Below, piece by piece: positions 1 to 10,567 of a DNA stretch of 64,000 nt (its first letter is position 1; each line of letters begins with the position of its first letter). Under the pieces are notes generated by a model. It saw only the letters and a program-made list of their open reading frames with translations, was not told the origin of the DNA and ran no database searches. The position numbers and the translations under genes are program-made. The DNA comes from Shouchella patagoniensis (GTDB lineage Bacteria; Bacillota; Bacilli; Bacillales; Bacillaceae_D): NCBI RefSeq assembly GCF_002019705.1, contig NZ_KV917377.1, positions 182,555-246,554 of the forward strand, read 5' to 3'.

Positions 1-306
1 CAAACGACTGCCAACAGTGTTGTGGAAGATTTTGTCCTACACGAACAGAATAGAAAATTAAAACGTGAGCCACGTATAGAAAAGTTGACTGAGAAAGAGC
101 AAGACGGAAAGGAATTATGGTTGATTAAAGAAGGGGAAAGAGAGTTGGCGCAAGAACTTGTGAGAAAAACAAAGAAATGGGCAGAAAAAGAAGTGGTAGG
201 AGGGTCCGTCTTATTAGTCAATTCTCCAACGTACCCGGTGCCGTTTGCCACATATCCATTAATTGGGTCCGCTTCATTGAGAAGTAAAGAGACCGCAAAA
301 AGGTAA
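1..306 (+). CDS. C-terminal part of an unidentified protein, cut by the window start
   Basis: The frame is open from the first base to a TAA, giving about 101 residues, so the true start lies outside the window. A GTG exists at 22 but has no ribosome binding site. The first 60 residues are charged and probably helical (many K, E and R). They are followed by a short hydrophobic stretch with VLLVNSPTYPVPFATYPLIG and a basic end. I do not recognise the family. It runs convergently toward the small minus-strand gene that follows, with only 3 bp between the stops and no clear terminator. Confidence 0.5.
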   Translation, partial: QTTANSVVEDFVLHEQNRKLKREPRIEKLTEKEQDGKELWLIKEGERELAQELVRKTKKWAEKEVVGGSVLLVNSPTYPVPFATYPLIGSASLRSKETAKR

Positions 307-309
307 CCG

Positions 310-618
310 TTATGGTCGAAATTTCGTTTCAGGCATTCGTTTCTTAAATTCTTTAATTAGTTCGTCCGGTGCTGTTTTAATCTTATAAGTTGATACACCT
401 TGACTTGTATGAAGATATAGGAACCCGAGTGTATCTTTTTTATTGCTTGGAAAACGATAGGATATATCAAACACAGATTCAATTGGATAATAATCGTGTG
501 TCGTTTGAATTCGGTCTTCATATAAGCTTAATTCGAATGACGTTTCGACAATTCTTTTTTCTAACATTCCTATTTCTTGTTTCACTTCAATACACCGTTG
601 TGTGACAATTGCGTTCAT
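310..618 (-). CDS. small conserved-looking hypothetical protein
   Basis: 102 residues from an ATG preceded by AGGAG at 8 nt, a good site that decides the strand over the overlapping plus-strand frame. The first 35 residues look like a charged helix. The rest alternates hydrophobic and polar residues (SVFDISYRF, LGFLYLHTSQGVSTYKI), as in a small beta-rich or PH-like fold, and ends in a helix with FKKRMPE. There is no signal peptide or membrane segment. I do not recognise a named family. It stands alone, divergent from the 6S RNA region. Confidence 0.6.
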   Translation of the reverse strand: MNAIVTQRCIEVKQEIGMLEKRIVETSFELSLYEDRIQTTHDYYPIESVFDISYRFPSNKKDTLGFLYLHTSQGVSTYKIKTAPDELIKEFKKRMPETKFRP

Positions 619-759
619 ATCATCAGCTCCTCTTTTTGATAAGTTAACATATTTCTAAGTAAAACTCGAGTGATTATGTAGTTTAAAAATCATGCTTGGC
701 GGTTAATAATGACTATACCAACGTGAATGAGACAAAAGTCGTAATTTTTCGAAAGGTTA

Positions 760-788
760 TTGCTTAGAAATAGTCCATCTGTTAAGAT
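760..788 (+). promoter_or_regulatory. sigma-A promoter of 6S RNA
   Basis: TTGCTT (760-765) and TAAGAT (783-788) are separated by 17 bp. A start near 795 fits the predicted 5' end of the 6S RNA. Confidence 0.6.
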
Positions 789-794
789 ACATAT

Positions 795-1018
795 ACAACT
801 TAAATCCTGAGATGTACGTAAGGACGTTACTCTTTGAGCCAACACCTTAAAAAAGGGAGCTTGTCGTTGTTGATCTGCTTACATGCCCCGCAAGCTGGGG
901 ACGTATAATGATTAATGCAAAGCACCCACCTGCCTGGCAGGTTCAAAGCTTCATTTTCCTACGGCATACTCGGGATCATACTTATGAGCTAAAGTGACCT
1001 AGTTGGTTGCTTTTTTTA
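795..1018 (+). ncRNA. ssrS: 6S RNA (BsrA-type)
   Basis: There is no ORF here, but the stretch has the hallmarks of Bacillus 6S RNA, which mimics an open promoter and binds sigma-A RNA polymerase. I see the CCCCGCAAGCTGGGG hairpin (886-900), then ATAATGATTAATGC, a CACCTGCCTGGCAGGTTC hairpin and CTACGGCATACTCGGGATC. The ends can pair (CAACT near 799 with AGTTG near 1000) and a T-run closes the gene at 1011-1017. Its position just upstream of tcdA (yrvM) matches what I recall for B. subtilis bsrA (aspS-yrvM interval). The exact ends are estimates. A covariance-model search would settle it. Confidence 0.8.
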
Positions 1019-1088
1019 TGTGTTTTTTTCTGTCAATGTGGTATGATCACAAAAGGAAAAGCTTGTTATAAAGGAGATTGATCATAAA

Positions 1089-1856
1089 ATGCTACACCAA
1101 TTTTCACGAAATGAACTAGCGATTGGCCATGATGGTCTTGAACGATTAAAAGGAAGTACAGTGGCTGTTCTTGGGATAGGCGGAGTAGGTTCTTTTTCTG
1201 CTGAGGCACTTGCCAGATCCGGAGTGGGGAAAATTGTACTTGTAGATAAAGATGATGTGGATATTACAAATGTGAATCGACAAATACATGCATTGATTTC
1301 GACTGTTGGACAGCCTAAAGTTGATCTAATGGCCAAGCGTATTGAAGAAATAAATCCAGAATGCAAGGTTGTCTCTTTAAAAATGTTTTACACAGAGGAA
1401 ACGTATGAGTCTTTCTTTGATCATAAGCTAGATTATGTTGTTGACGCAAGTGATACGATTGCATATAAAATTCATTTAATAAAGGAATGTAAGAAGCGGA
1501 ATATCCCACTTATTTCTAGTATGGGTGTTGCGAATAAGATGGATCCAACACGATTACGAATAACAGATATCTCGAAAACAAGCTATGATCCGATTGCTAA
1601 GGTCATTCGAACGAGATTACGTAAAGAAGGCATTCATAAGGGTGTTACAGTGGTTTTTTCCGATGAGAAGCCTATTAAGATTCGTGAGGATATTCGGAAG
1701 GAAATCGTACCAGAGTCTGCTGAAGAAGGTTCAATTCGTAAAGCAAAAATGCCTCCTTCATCAAATGCTTTTGTACCTTCGGTTTCTGGTTTAATTATGG
1801 CAGGTCATGTCATTACTACTTTATTAGATGGAATAGAAATTAATCGATTATCATAA
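1089..1856 (+). CDS. tcdA: tRNA threonylcarbamoyladenosine dehydratase
   Basis: 255 residues, ThiF/MoeB/E1-like fold (B. subtilis YrvM). It cyclises t6A37 of ANN-decoding tRNAs to ct6A using ATP. GIGGVGS at residues 29-35 is the nucleotide loop. D53 and the N61-VNRQ segment are the expected ATP and adenylation contacts, and the family length is right. An AAGGAG ribosome binding site lies 12 nt upstream of the ATG. The gene follows 6S RNA and ends at a strong terminator. It is monocistronic here. Confidence 0.93.
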   Translation: MLHQFSRNELAIGHDGLERLKGSTVAVLGIGGVGSFSAEALARSGVGKIVLVDKDDVDITNVNRQIHALISTVGQPKVDLMAKRIEEINPECKVVSLKMFYTEETYESFFDHKLDYVVDASDTIAYKIHLIKECKKRNIPLISSMGVANKMDPTRLRITDISKTSYDPIAKVIRTRLRKEGIHKGVTVVFSDEKPIKIREDIRKEIVPESAEEGSIRKAKMPPSSNAFVPSVSGLIMAGHVITTLLDGIEINRLS

Positions 1857-1953
1857 AAACATTTTAAGGCATCGTAAGATCGTCAGTATTTAGCAAAGTT
1901 GTTGCCGAGAGTCTTGGCAACGTTTTAAATGAATCAACTATTTACTCAATAGT

Positions 1954-2009
1954 AAAAAAGCTTGTCGACAGTCTCTTGTTAAGGGGCTGTATCGACAAGC
2001 TTTTTTTAT
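1954..2009. terminator. bidirectional terminator between tcdA and the rsfA-like gene
   Basis: AAAAAGCTTGTCGACAG pairs with CTGTATCGACAAGCTTTTTTT across a 13-nt loop, with A and T runs on both sides. It serves the two convergent genes. Confidence 0.8.
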
Positions 2010-2635
2010 TTCTCTAGTTTTTCGAGGTTTCCATTTCCTTCCATGCGAAAAGCGGTTTGGTCTTCGATTGTGTCTTCGAGAATGGCCATCCGTCTTGCAC
2101 GGTTCATAATAGAAATAAGTGATTGATAATCTTCTTCAATCATACTATGTTCTTGTTTATTTCTGGCGAGCATTGTTTCTAAATCATTTAATTTTGATGA
2201 AGTTCTCTTGAGCTCCGTACGCAAACGATCGTTTTCTAATTTTAGACTACTGGATTGTTCAGTTTGATTCTCGAGTTGTCTTAATTGAACAATAATCGAA
2301 TCAATTGTTACTGAACCGCTAGTGTTTGACGGCGTCCGATAAAACGATGGTTCTACTATGTTTGTTCGTTCAAATGTTTTTGGTTGAAAGAAGCTGGATG
2401 ATAGCTCGCGTTTTCGTTCTTTCCTTTCACGTTTAGCTTGGTCTATATGGGTTAAATGTTTCTGTCTCACAACTGCATTCCATCGAAATCCGCATGCTGC
2501 AGAAGTTCGATTTAGTGCATCTCCGACTTCATCAAACGCTTTTAATTGTGTGCTTCCTTCTTTTATATGATTTAGGACTGTCTCAGCTAACAGTACATCA
2601 TCTTCATGGGACCATGCATCTTGTCTTATTTTCAT
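2006..2635 (-). CDS. RsfA-family prespore-type transcriptional regulator
   Basis: 209 residues. The N-terminal 55 residues (RQDAWSHEDDVLLAETVL, then AFDEVGDALNRTSAACGFRW) form a Myb/SANT-like DNA-binding module typical of the RsfA/YlbO family. A basic linker (RKERKREL) follows, then a long coiled coil around residues 115-185. B. subtilis RsfA tunes sigma-F dependent genes in the forespore. Membership is clear, but this paralogue need not share RsfA's targets. The ATG has AGGAG at 8 nt. It lies alone between tcdA and rarA. Confidence 0.75.
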   Translation of the reverse strand: MKIRQDAWSHEDDVLLAETVLNHIKEGSTQLKAFDEVGDALNRTSAACGFRWNAVVRQKHLTHIDQAKRERKERKRELSSSFFQPKTFERTNIVEPSFYRTPSNTSGSVTIDSIIVQLRQLENQTEQSSSLKLENDRLRTELKRTSSKLNDLETMLARNKQEHSMIEEDYQSLISIMNRARRMAILEDTIEDQTAFRMEGNGNLEKLEK

Positions 2636-2802
2636 TATCTCAACTCCTGCGATATGTCTTTGTTTTTACTTTTTCCAGTCTTGTTCTTTTTTATACTAGG
2701 CTAGTAAAAATCCATTTGAGTAAAGGAGATTATTTTGTCGAGATTGTTGTAACAGAAGCATTGACAGTCTATTTATTAACAGGATGACAGTTTAGGAGCA
2801 GC

Positions 2803-2840
2803 AAAAAAACGCAAGAAGAATAGACTTACTTGCGTTTTTT
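2803..2840 (-). terminator. terminator of rarA
   Basis: On the minus strand AAAAAACGCAAG pairs with CTTGCGTTTTTTT around a 14-nt loop. The upstream arm includes the last codons and stop of rarA. Confidence 0.75.
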
Positions 2841-4088
2841 GTATAAATCGGCTAATGCTTGTTCAAATTTGCCTGTTTGTTTTGGTTCGTAATAACGGTG
2901 ATTCTTGAATGAGTCTGGCAAATATTGCTGACGAACCCAAGCATCAGGAAAGTCATGCGGGTATTTATATTCCGTGCCTCGACCTAAATTTTTGGCTCCT
3001 TGATAATGCGCATCTTTGAGGTGACGAGGGATTTCACCACTTCCACCATCTCTAAGTGACATTAATGCTTCATCGATTGCCTTATATGCACTGTTGCTTT
3101 TAGGAGACAGTGCTAGTTCGATGACGGCGTTAGCGAGAGGAATTCGTGCCTCTGGTAGTCCAATCCTTTCCGAGGATTCAATCGCGGCAAGCGTCCTTGA
3201 ACCAGCTTGTGGATTCGCAAGACCGATGTCTTCATAGGCAATAACTAATAGGCGTCGATGGATGCTAACAAGATCTCCTGCTTCTATTAGTCTGGCTAAG
3301 TAGTGCAGGCTTGCATTCACATCGCTCCCACGAATCGACTTCTGAAAAGCAGAGAGTACATCATAGTGAGCGTCCCCATTTTTGTCATGTTGAATGCTTT
3401 TTTTCTGAATGCTTTGCTCTGCAGCGGAGAGAGAGACAGTTCTTACATTGTCTTTTCCTTTCAATGTAGAAAGAACGGCTAGTTCAAGAGCATTTAGAGC
3501 AGCACGTACATCTCCTCCACAAGCAAGGGATAAGTGAGTAATCGCTTCTGGTGCAATATCAATATTCTCATTTCCGAGGCCGTTTTCTACATCAGTAAGC
3601 GCGCGATTTAACGCTTTTTCAATGTCTTCTGGTGCTAATTGCTCTAACTCAAATATATGACACCTGCTACGTATTGCCGGATTTATGGAATGGTATGGGT
3701 TTGCGGTTGTTGCACCAATAAGTAGAAGAAGGCCACTTTCTAGGTGGGGCAATAAAAAATCTTGTTTTGCTTTATCAAGTCGATGGACTTCATCAAGAAT
3801 TAAAATTAAAGAGCCATACATCTTCGCTTCTTCAACTGTGGTTTCCATATCTTTTTTATTGTGTACGGTCGCATTAAGCAACCGAAAGTGTTGACCGCTT
3901 GAACCGGCAATTGCACTGGCTATTGATGTTTTTCCTGTGCCTGGCGGTCCATAAAGCACCATAGATGAAAGCTGGTCAGCTTCCACCATTCTCCGCAGAA
4001 GCTTGCCTTCATCAAGAAGACTATGCTGACCAATGACGTCATCAATTGATGTCGGACGCATGCGGAATGCTAACGGTTGTCTTTTCAT
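2826..4088 (-). CDS. rarA: replication-associated recombination protein A (AAA+ ATPase)
   Basis: 420 residues, RarA/MgsA/WRNIP1 family (YrvN), acting at stalled forks with SSB. Walker A GPPGTGKTS is at 47-55, Walker B LILDEVHR at about 96-103 and sensor GATTANP near 127. The C-terminal half carries the family's conserved GDLVSIHRRLLVIAYEDIGL and RDGGSGEIPRHLKDAHY signatures. Length is normal. The ATG has AGGAGGG 6 nt upstream. It is divergent from cymR, the same arrangement as B. subtilis yrvN-cymR. Confidence 0.95.
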   Translation of the reverse strand: MKRQPLAFRMRPTSIDDVIGQHSLLDEGKLLRRMVEADQLSSMVLYGPPGTGKTSIASAIAGSSGQHFRLLNATVHNKKDMETTVEEAKMYGSLILILDEVHRLDKAKQDFLLPHLESGLLLLIGATTANPYHSINPAIRSRCHIFELEQLAPEDIEKALNRALTDVENGLGNENIDIAPEAITHLSLACGGDVRAALNALELAVLSTLKGKDNVRTVSLSAAEQSIQKKSIQHDKNGDAHYDVLSAFQKSIRGSDVNASLHYLARLIEAGDLVSIHRRLLVIAYEDIGLANPQAGSRTLAAIESSERIGLPEARIPLANAVIELALSPKSNSAYKAIDEALMSLRDGGSGEIPRHLKDAHYQGAKNLGRGTEYKYPHDFPDAWVRQQYLPDSFKNHRYYEPKQTGKFEQALADLYKKRK

Positions 4089-4196
4089 TAAAAATCCCTC
4101 CTGTTAGGTGGTGCTCTTCGTAGTGTAGCGCACGATAGGACTACTTGTCCAAACTTAAAACAAGCCTGAATTTCTATCAATCCGGTATGAAAACAT

Positions 4197-4205
4197 GCTA
4201 TAATG
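4197..4205 (+). promoter_or_regulatory. extended -10 promoter of the cymR operon
   Basis: TGCTATAAT is an extended -10. The sequence 17 bp upstream (ATCAAT) is a poor -35, as expected for this promoter class. About 110 nt of leader follow before cymR, with no obvious riboswitch. Confidence 0.5.
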
Positions 4206-4322
4206 TCAAATGATTATAGAATGGTGGAATAAGTAAGGTATAGGGACAAAGGAAATGACGATGTTTTGTTTTTAACTGCGAGATCGCCAGAAAACATGCT
4301 TATTTAAAAAGGAGAATGACTT

Positions 4323-4742
4323 ATGAAAATTTCAACAAAAGGGCGCTACGGACTAACAATTATGATGGCTCTTGCCAAAAAAACTGGTGAGGGACCTGTT
4401 TCCTTGAAATCAATCGCTAAGGAATATAAACTATCAGAGCACTATTTAGAACAATTAATTGCACCACTTCGAAACGCAATGCTTGTAAAAAGTGTCCGTG
4501 GAGCATACGGTGGTTATATGTTAGCAAAGGATGCTGAGGCCATTACTGCGGGTGATATCATTCGTGTACTGGAAGGTCCAATTAGTCCTGTAGAAGTGCT
4601 GGAAGATGAAGAGCCTGCAAAACGTGACTTATGGATTAAAATTCGTGATGCAGTGAAAGACGTGTTAGATAAAACAACCCTTGCAGACTTAGCGAACTTT
4701 AAAGAAGAAGGCGAGCAAGATTATTATATGTTTTATATTTAA
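4323..4742 (+). CDS. cymR: Rrf2-family cysteine metabolism repressor
   Basis: 139 residues. The N-terminal winged helix (MKISTKGRYGLTIMM, then EHYLEQLIAPLR) is typical of Rrf2 proteins. The protein has no cysteine, so it cannot carry the iron-sulfur cluster of IscR or NsrR. That fits CymR, which senses O-acetylserine through its complex with CysK. AAGGAG lies 7 nt before the ATG. It heads a tight block with iscS (23 bp away) and mnmA, as in B. subtilis yrzC-yrvO-trmU. Confidence 0.92.
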   Translation: MKISTKGRYGLTIMMALAKKTGEGPVSLKSIAKEYKLSEHYLEQLIAPLRNAMLVKSVRGAYGGYMLAKDAEAITAGDIIRVLEGPISPVEVLEDEEPAKRDLWIKIRDAVKDVLDKTTLADLANFKEEGEQDYYMFYI

Positions 4743-4765
4743 TGGAATGATGGAAGGTGCGGTTT

Positions 4766-5926
4766 ATGGAACAAATTTATCTTGACCATGCTGCAACGTC
4801 TCTTTTGCACCCAGCAGCGTTAGATGCGATGTTACCTTATTTTGCGGAGGATTTTGGCAATCCCTCAAGTACACATCAATTTGGAAGGGTTGCGAGACAA
4901 GGTTTAATGGAAGCTCGTAAGACAATTGCTGCTTATTTGCAAGCAACAGAACATGAGGTCTTGTTTACAAGTGGTGGTACAGAAGCAAATAATCTTGCTT
5001 TAATTGGCTATGCACGGGCGAATAGAGAAAAAGGAAATCATATTATTACGACCGAGATCGAACATCATGCCGTTTTGCATACATTAGATCAATTAAAGTC
5101 TGAAGGGTTTTTAGTAACATACTTGAAAGTGAATGAAGAGGGTCTCGTTTCTATTGAGGACGTTCGTAAGGCATTAACGGACAAGACGATCCTTGTTTCG
5201 GTAATGTATGGAAACAATGAGGTTGGGGTTGTACAACCGATTGAAGAAATTGGTGAACTTCTATTAGGTCATCAAGCAGTTTTCCATACAGATGCAGTTC
5301 AAGCAGCAGGACTCTTGTCACTTGACGTCGAAGCTCTGAATGTTGACATGATGTCTATTGCTAGTCATAAATTGAATGGTCCAAAAGGTGTTGGATGTTT
5401 GTATGTTCGGGACCGATTAAAACTTTCACCATTATTTTTTGGTGGTGAACAAGAAAGAAAACGTCGCGCTGGAACAGAAAACGTACCGGGAGCTGTTGGT
5501 TTTGCAAAGGCTTTGTCAATTGCGAACGACAATCGAGAACAACGGATTTCTGATTATAAACATTACCGGGAGATTTTTCATTCCATAATGAAACGTCACG
5601 AGATTCGTGTAACAGAAAATGGCTCAGAAGTGTTACGGCTGCCTCATATACTAAATGTTTGTTTCGAAGGGATTCACACAGACCAATTATTGATGAAACT
5701 CGATTTACTTGGTATTGCTGCCTCTGGTGGGTCGGCTTGTACAGCAGGTGCCCATGTTCCTTCCCATGTTATCAATGCAATGTATGGATCAGGAAGTAAA
5801 CAGCTTCAAGAAGCTGTTCGTTTTAGTTTTGGACTATCAAATACTGAAGATGAAGTAAGACGTGCATTTGAAAAAATCGCATCATCTGTTAAGGATGAAC
5901 GTGAACGAAGCGAGTTTATTGTATAA
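4766..5926 (+). CDS. iscS: cysteine desulfurase (IscS/NifS family, YrvO type)
   Basis: 386 residues from ATG 4766, chosen over GTG 4757 because AAGGTG sits about 6 nt before it. A PLP enzyme that takes sulfur from cysteine onto its own thiol. The PLP lysine is in SHKLNGPKG (K202) and the persulfide cysteine in GGSACTAGAH (C325). The YLDHAAT start and RRAGTENV motif are also present. The next gene is mnmA, so, as for YrvO in B. subtilis, it probably supplies sulfur directly for tRNA 2-thiouridine. Confidence 0.93.
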   Translation: MEQIYLDHAATSLLHPAALDAMLPYFAEDFGNPSSTHQFGRVARQGLMEARKTIAAYLQATEHEVLFTSGGTEANNLALIGYARANREKGNHIITTEIEHHAVLHTLDQLKSEGFLVTYLKVNEEGLVSIEDVRKALTDKTILVSVMYGNNEVGVVQPIEEIGELLLGHQAVFHTDAVQAAGLLSLDVEALNVDMMSIASHKLNGPKGVGCLYVRDRLKLSPLFFGGEQERKRRAGTENVPGAVGFAKALSIANDNREQRISDYKHYREIFHSIMKRHEIRVTENGSEVLRLPHILNVCFEGIHTDQLLMKLDLLGIAASGGSACTAGAHVPSHVINAMYGSGSKQLQEAVRFSFGLSNTEDEVRRAFEKIASSVKDERERSEFIV

Positions 5927-7054
<1,128 letters not shown>

Positions 7055-7091
7055 TTGGTGTTTTCCCCTTTTTAAATGAGGAGGAATTATA

Positions 7092-7751
7092 GTGGATAAT
7101 CAAAAAGGCATTGAACTGATGCGTGAGGGAAAGTATGAAGAAGCTGCACAAGAATTTACGGCATATATTGAAGAGTTTCCAAAAGAAGCGACTGGTTATA
7201 TTAATATGGCCAATTTATTAAGTTTACTTGGTGATTTTGAACGGGCAAAATTGTTTTTTACAAGAGCAATTGAATTAGATGACAAGGCAATTGCTGCTCA
7301 TTATGGAATCGGTACAGTTTATTATCAAGAAGAGGCGTATCCGCAAGCAATTAAAGCATTTGTTGAAGCTGCAAAACAAGGTATGAATGAAGCGGATTTA
7401 TTTTATATGCTTGGAATGAGTCACTACCAGCAAGGTGCGCTTGCACATGCACAAGCAAATTTAAGTCGAGCTATTGAACTTAACCCATCAGACAGTGAGA
7501 TAAATTTTCAATATGGACTTTGTTTAGCCCAGCTCGAACAATTGGAAGAAGCACAAGTTTATTTGGAAAAAACAATCGAGCTTGAACCAAGTCATGCCGA
7601 TGCTTATTACAATCTAGGGGTTATCCATGCAGGTAATAATAAGGCGGAAGCCGCGCTTGCATCATTTAATTCTGCTCTATCTCATCAACCTGATCATTTA
7701 CTGGCTGGGAATGGTAAACGGGTGGTTGAAGATGCGATAAATAACGGGTGA
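7092..7751 (+). CDS. yrrB: tetratricopeptide repeat protein (YrrB-like)
   Basis: 219 residues starting at GTG with AGGAGG 8 nt upstream. Six consecutive TPR units cover nearly the whole chain (for example YINMANLLSLLGDFERAKLFF, AHYGIGTVYYQEEAYPQAI, YYNLGVIHAGNNKAEAALA). There is no signal or membrane segment, so it is a cytoplasmic protein-protein adaptor. The position between mnmA and recD2 is the same as in B. subtilis. The molecular partner is not established. Confidence 0.88.
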   Translation: MDNQKGIELMREGKYEEAAQEFTAYIEEFPKEATGYINMANLLSLLGDFERAKLFFTRAIELDDKAIAAHYGIGTVYYQEEAYPQAIKAFVEAAKQGMNEADLFYMLGMSHYQQGALAHAQANLSRAIELNPSDSEINFQYGLCLAQLEQLEEAQVYLEKTIELEPSHADAYYNLGVIHAGNNKAEAALASFNSALSHQPDHLLAGNGKRVVEDAINNG

Positions 7752-7756
7752 GCGAA

Positions 7757-10036
7757 ATGGAGACTGATGACATTCAAGGCTTCATTAAAGGAAAAGTAAC
7801 AAACGTATTGTTTCGCAATGATGAGAATGATTATACCGTTTCAACTGTCCGGATTGAGAAAAGCAACGAACAAGTTGAGTCAAATAAGATCACAATCATT
7901 GGTCATTTACCGGAGCTAGAACTTGAAGAGACCTATCTGTTTTTTGGTCAAATGACTGCCCATCCTCGATTTGGTGAGCAATATCGAGTAGACACGTTTA
8001 GACGGGAATTGCCACAAACAAAAAGTGGCATTAGTCGATTTTTAGCTAGTGACCGTTTTCCTGGTGTTGGAAAAAAGACAGCTGAAGCGATTGTAGAGAC
8101 TCTAGGTGAAAGAGCGATTTCTGCAATTATTGAAGATCGCAATGTGTTAAAAAAAATTCCTAAGCTGAAACAAGAAACTGCAGATATGCTCTATCATCAA
8201 TTGTTGGAACAGCAAGGTGCAGAGCAAGTCATTATACAATTGTCGCAATATGGTTTCGGAACTGAATTATCAATGAGTGTTTATAGAGTGTATAAGCTGC
8301 AAGCATTAGATATTATTCGGACGAACCCTTATTTGCTTATTCAAGATGTAGAAGGTGTGGGATTCCGTAGAGCAGATCAACTTGGAGCTGCTATTGGGCT
8401 GACTGGTAGTCATCCAGAGCGTATGCGTGCAGGTTTATTGTATTTAATAAATGAGTTAAGTATTCAAGAAGGGCACCTTTATTTACTTGCTGAATTATTG
8501 ACGAGAGAAGCGAGCGCTCTTTTATCTAGTCCACAAGAAAAGATCGATGAGGCTTTATTGATGGAGACCATTTCACAAATGAATGAAGAAGGTCTCTTAG
8601 TAAAAGAAGAGGATCGTGTTTATTTAAAATCGCTTTTTTATGCCGAAAAAGGAATAGCAACAAATATTAGGCGCATAATGACTCAAAAACTAAAGCAAGA
8701 GTTTCCGCGTGCAGAAGTTGAGAAAACGTTGGGCAACCTAGAAGAAAATCAAGGTGTAACGTATTCTGCTACACAAAAGGAAGCAATTCAAACTGCGCTG
8801 GAGTCTCCATTGCTGCTTCTAACAGGAGGACCTGGTACAGGAAAGACGACTGTAATTAAAGGAATTGTTGAAGCGTACGCTTCTCTACACGGTTTGTCGC
8901 TTGATTTAGGGGAGTACAATAAGTCTAAACCCTTGCCGATAAAACTGGCAGCTCCTACAGGGAGAGCCGCGAAACGGATGGCTGAAGCAACTGAGTTGCC
9001 TGCAAGTACGATTCATAGCTTACTTGGATGGAAAGGGAGCGCGACAGGTTTTGAAAAGGGAGATCACGAACAACTGGAAGGTGAATTGCTTATTGTTGAT
9101 GAAATGTCAATGGTGGATGCTTGGGTAGCGAATCAATTATTTAAAGCAATTCCCAAGGGGATGCAAGTTGTTCTAGTTGGTGATGAAAATCAGCTCCCTT
9201 CTGTTGGGCCAGGTCAAGTTCTTCGTGACTTGTTAGAAGCAGGCATAATGCCAACCGTGCAGCTAAAAGATATTTATCGCCAAGCTGAAGGTTCATCAAT
9301 TATTGAATTGGCTCATGCAATGAAAGACGGACAATTACCAACTGATTTTATCGAAAAAAAAGCAGACCGACGTTTTTTCCCGTGTTCTCTTTCTCAAGTA
9401 CAAACAGCGGTGTGGCAAATTTGCGAGAATGCATTAAAAAAAGGGTATAGTGCCAGAGAAATTCAAGTACTTGCACCGATGTATAGAGGGCAAGCAGGCA
9501 TAAATGAATTAAATGGCATGTTACAGTCTCTCTTTAACCCTCAAAAAGAAGAACGACGCGAAATGGCTTTTGGCGATATTGTTTTTCGAAAAGGGGATAT
9601 GGTCCTCCAGTTAGTGAATAACACAGAAGAAGGCGTTTATAATGGCGATAGAGGCGAAATTGTTGCCATTTTTTATGCGAAAGAAACAACAGAAAAAAAG
9701 GATCAACTTGTTGTTTCCTTTGATGGTTTGGAAATTACTTATGAGAAAAAGGATTTTTCACAATTGACCCACGCGTATTGTTCATCGATTCATAAAGCAC
9801 AGGGAAGCGAATTTCCCATCGTAGTTATGCCGGTTATTTCGAGCTATCGACGGATGCTTAGACGGAATTTATTATACACAGGTATTACAAGAGCAAAGCA
9901 ATTTTTACTCCTTTGCGGCGATTTAAATACATTTGAATACGCAATTAGTCATGCAGATGAACATCGTCATTCTAAATTACAAGAACGCCTAAAAGAATGG
10001 AGTGAACGCACTGGTAACGTTCCCCGGGCATATTGA
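7757..10036 (+). CDS. recD2: ATP-dependent DNA helicase RecD2
   Basis: 759 residues from ATG 7757, preferred because GGGTGA sits 5-6 nt before it. The GTG at 7748, overlapping the yrrB stop, is the alternative but has no binding site. SF1 5'-3' helicase of the RecD2/YrrC type, active without RecBC. An N-terminal OB-like region and helix-hairpin-helix repeats (RFPGVGKKTAEAI) come first. Walker A GGPGTGKTT is near 357, DEMSMVD is motif II, and the end has the UvrD-like GITRAKQFLLLCGD. Confidence 0.93.
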   Translation: METDDIQGFIKGKVTNVLFRNDENDYTVSTVRIEKSNEQVESNKITIIGHLPELELEETYLFFGQMTAHPRFGEQYRVDTFRRELPQTKSGISRFLASDRFPGVGKKTAEAIVETLGERAISAIIEDRNVLKKIPKLKQETADMLYHQLLEQQGAEQVIIQLSQYGFGTELSMSVYRVYKLQALDIIRTNPYLLIQDVEGVGFRRADQLGAAIGLTGSHPERMRAGLLYLINELSIQEGHLYLLAELLTREASALLSSPQEKIDEALLMETISQMNEEGLLVKEEDRVYLKSLFYAEKGIATNIRRIMTQKLKQEFPRAEVEKTLGNLEENQGVTYSATQKEAIQTALESPLLLLTGGPGTGKTTVIKGIVEAYASLHGLSLDLGEYNKSKPLPIKLAAPTGRAAKRMAEATELPASTIHSLLGWKGSATGFEKGDHEQLEGELLIVDEMSMVDAWVANQLFKAIPKGMQVVLVGDENQLPSVGPGQVLRDLLEAGIMPTVQLKDIYRQAEGSSIIELAHAMKDGQLPTDFIEKKADRRFFPCSLSQVQTAVWQICENALKKGYSAREIQVLAPMYRGQAGINELNGMLQSLFNPQKEERREMAFGDIVFRKGDMVLQLVNNTEEGVYNGDRGEIVAIFYAKETTEKKDQLVVSFDGLEITYEKKDFSQLTHAYCSSIHKAQGSEFPIVVMPVISSYRRMLRRNLLYTGITRAKQFLLLCGDLNTFEYAISHADEHRHSKLQERLKEWSERTGNVPRAY

Positions 10037-10084
10037 AATGTTGTGTTGCACACATTAAGTATGTTCGGAAGGGTGGTGCAACTT

Positions 10085-10555
10085 TTGCGAACGATGCAAG
10101 CATTAATGGGGTTACCGATCATTTCATGTTCAAATGGGGAAGAGCTAGGTAGAGTAGTTGATGGATTGTTTGATGGAAAAATGGTTGCAGGATTATCCAT
10201 TAAACAACCAAAATGGTTTACTCATCATATGTTTTTACCCATATCGGCGATTCTGGAAGCAGGACAGGCAGCAATTATGGTTGCGAATCCATCTGCCTTG
10301 CAACGTGTGGCCGAAAAGCACAAACAGCTTTATCCAATCTGCACGAGCCGCAGACGCTTCAAAGGCAAACCACTATTATCCAATGAAGGAGACATTTTAG
10401 GCCTTGTAGAAGATGTATATTTCTGCGTCGAAATGGGCACGATCATAGGGTATGAGGTGACAGATGGTTGGCTAGTCGACTTAAAAGAAGGTCGTAAAAT
10501 CGTAAAAGGTGAAGACCTGGTCATTAGCAAAGAAAGAGCCATACTGTCTCTGTAA
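10085..10555 (+). CDS. yrrD: PRC-barrel domain protein (YrrD-like)
   Basis: 156 residues from TTG 10085, chosen because AGGGTGGTG precedes it by 6 nt. Upstream GTG/ATG codons in frame lack a binding site. Two PRC-barrel-like halves are visible: GLPIISCSNGEELGRVVDGL near the start and GKPLLSNEGDILGLVEDVYF near residue 98. This is a cytoplasmic beta-barrel of unknown partner. The position after recD2 matches B. subtilis yrrD. Confidence 0.8.
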   Translation: MRTMQALMGLPIISCSNGEELGRVVDGLFDGKMVAGLSIKQPKWFTHHMFLPISAILEAGQAAIMVANPSALQRVAEKHKQLYPICTSRRRFKGKPLLSNEGDILGLVEDVYFCVEMGTIIGYEVTDGWLVDLKEGRKIVKGEDLVISKERAILSL

Positions 10556-10567
10556 AAGGAGGCACCT

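Noticed and set aside
390..605. 71-codon plus-strand ORF
   Set aside because: It is opposite the 102-residue minus-strand gene, which has a proper AGGAG site; composition looks like a shadow.
2494..2787. 97-codon plus-strand ORF across the start of the rsfA-like gene
   Set aside because: Most of it is antisense to the DNA-binding domain of the regulator; no ribosome site.
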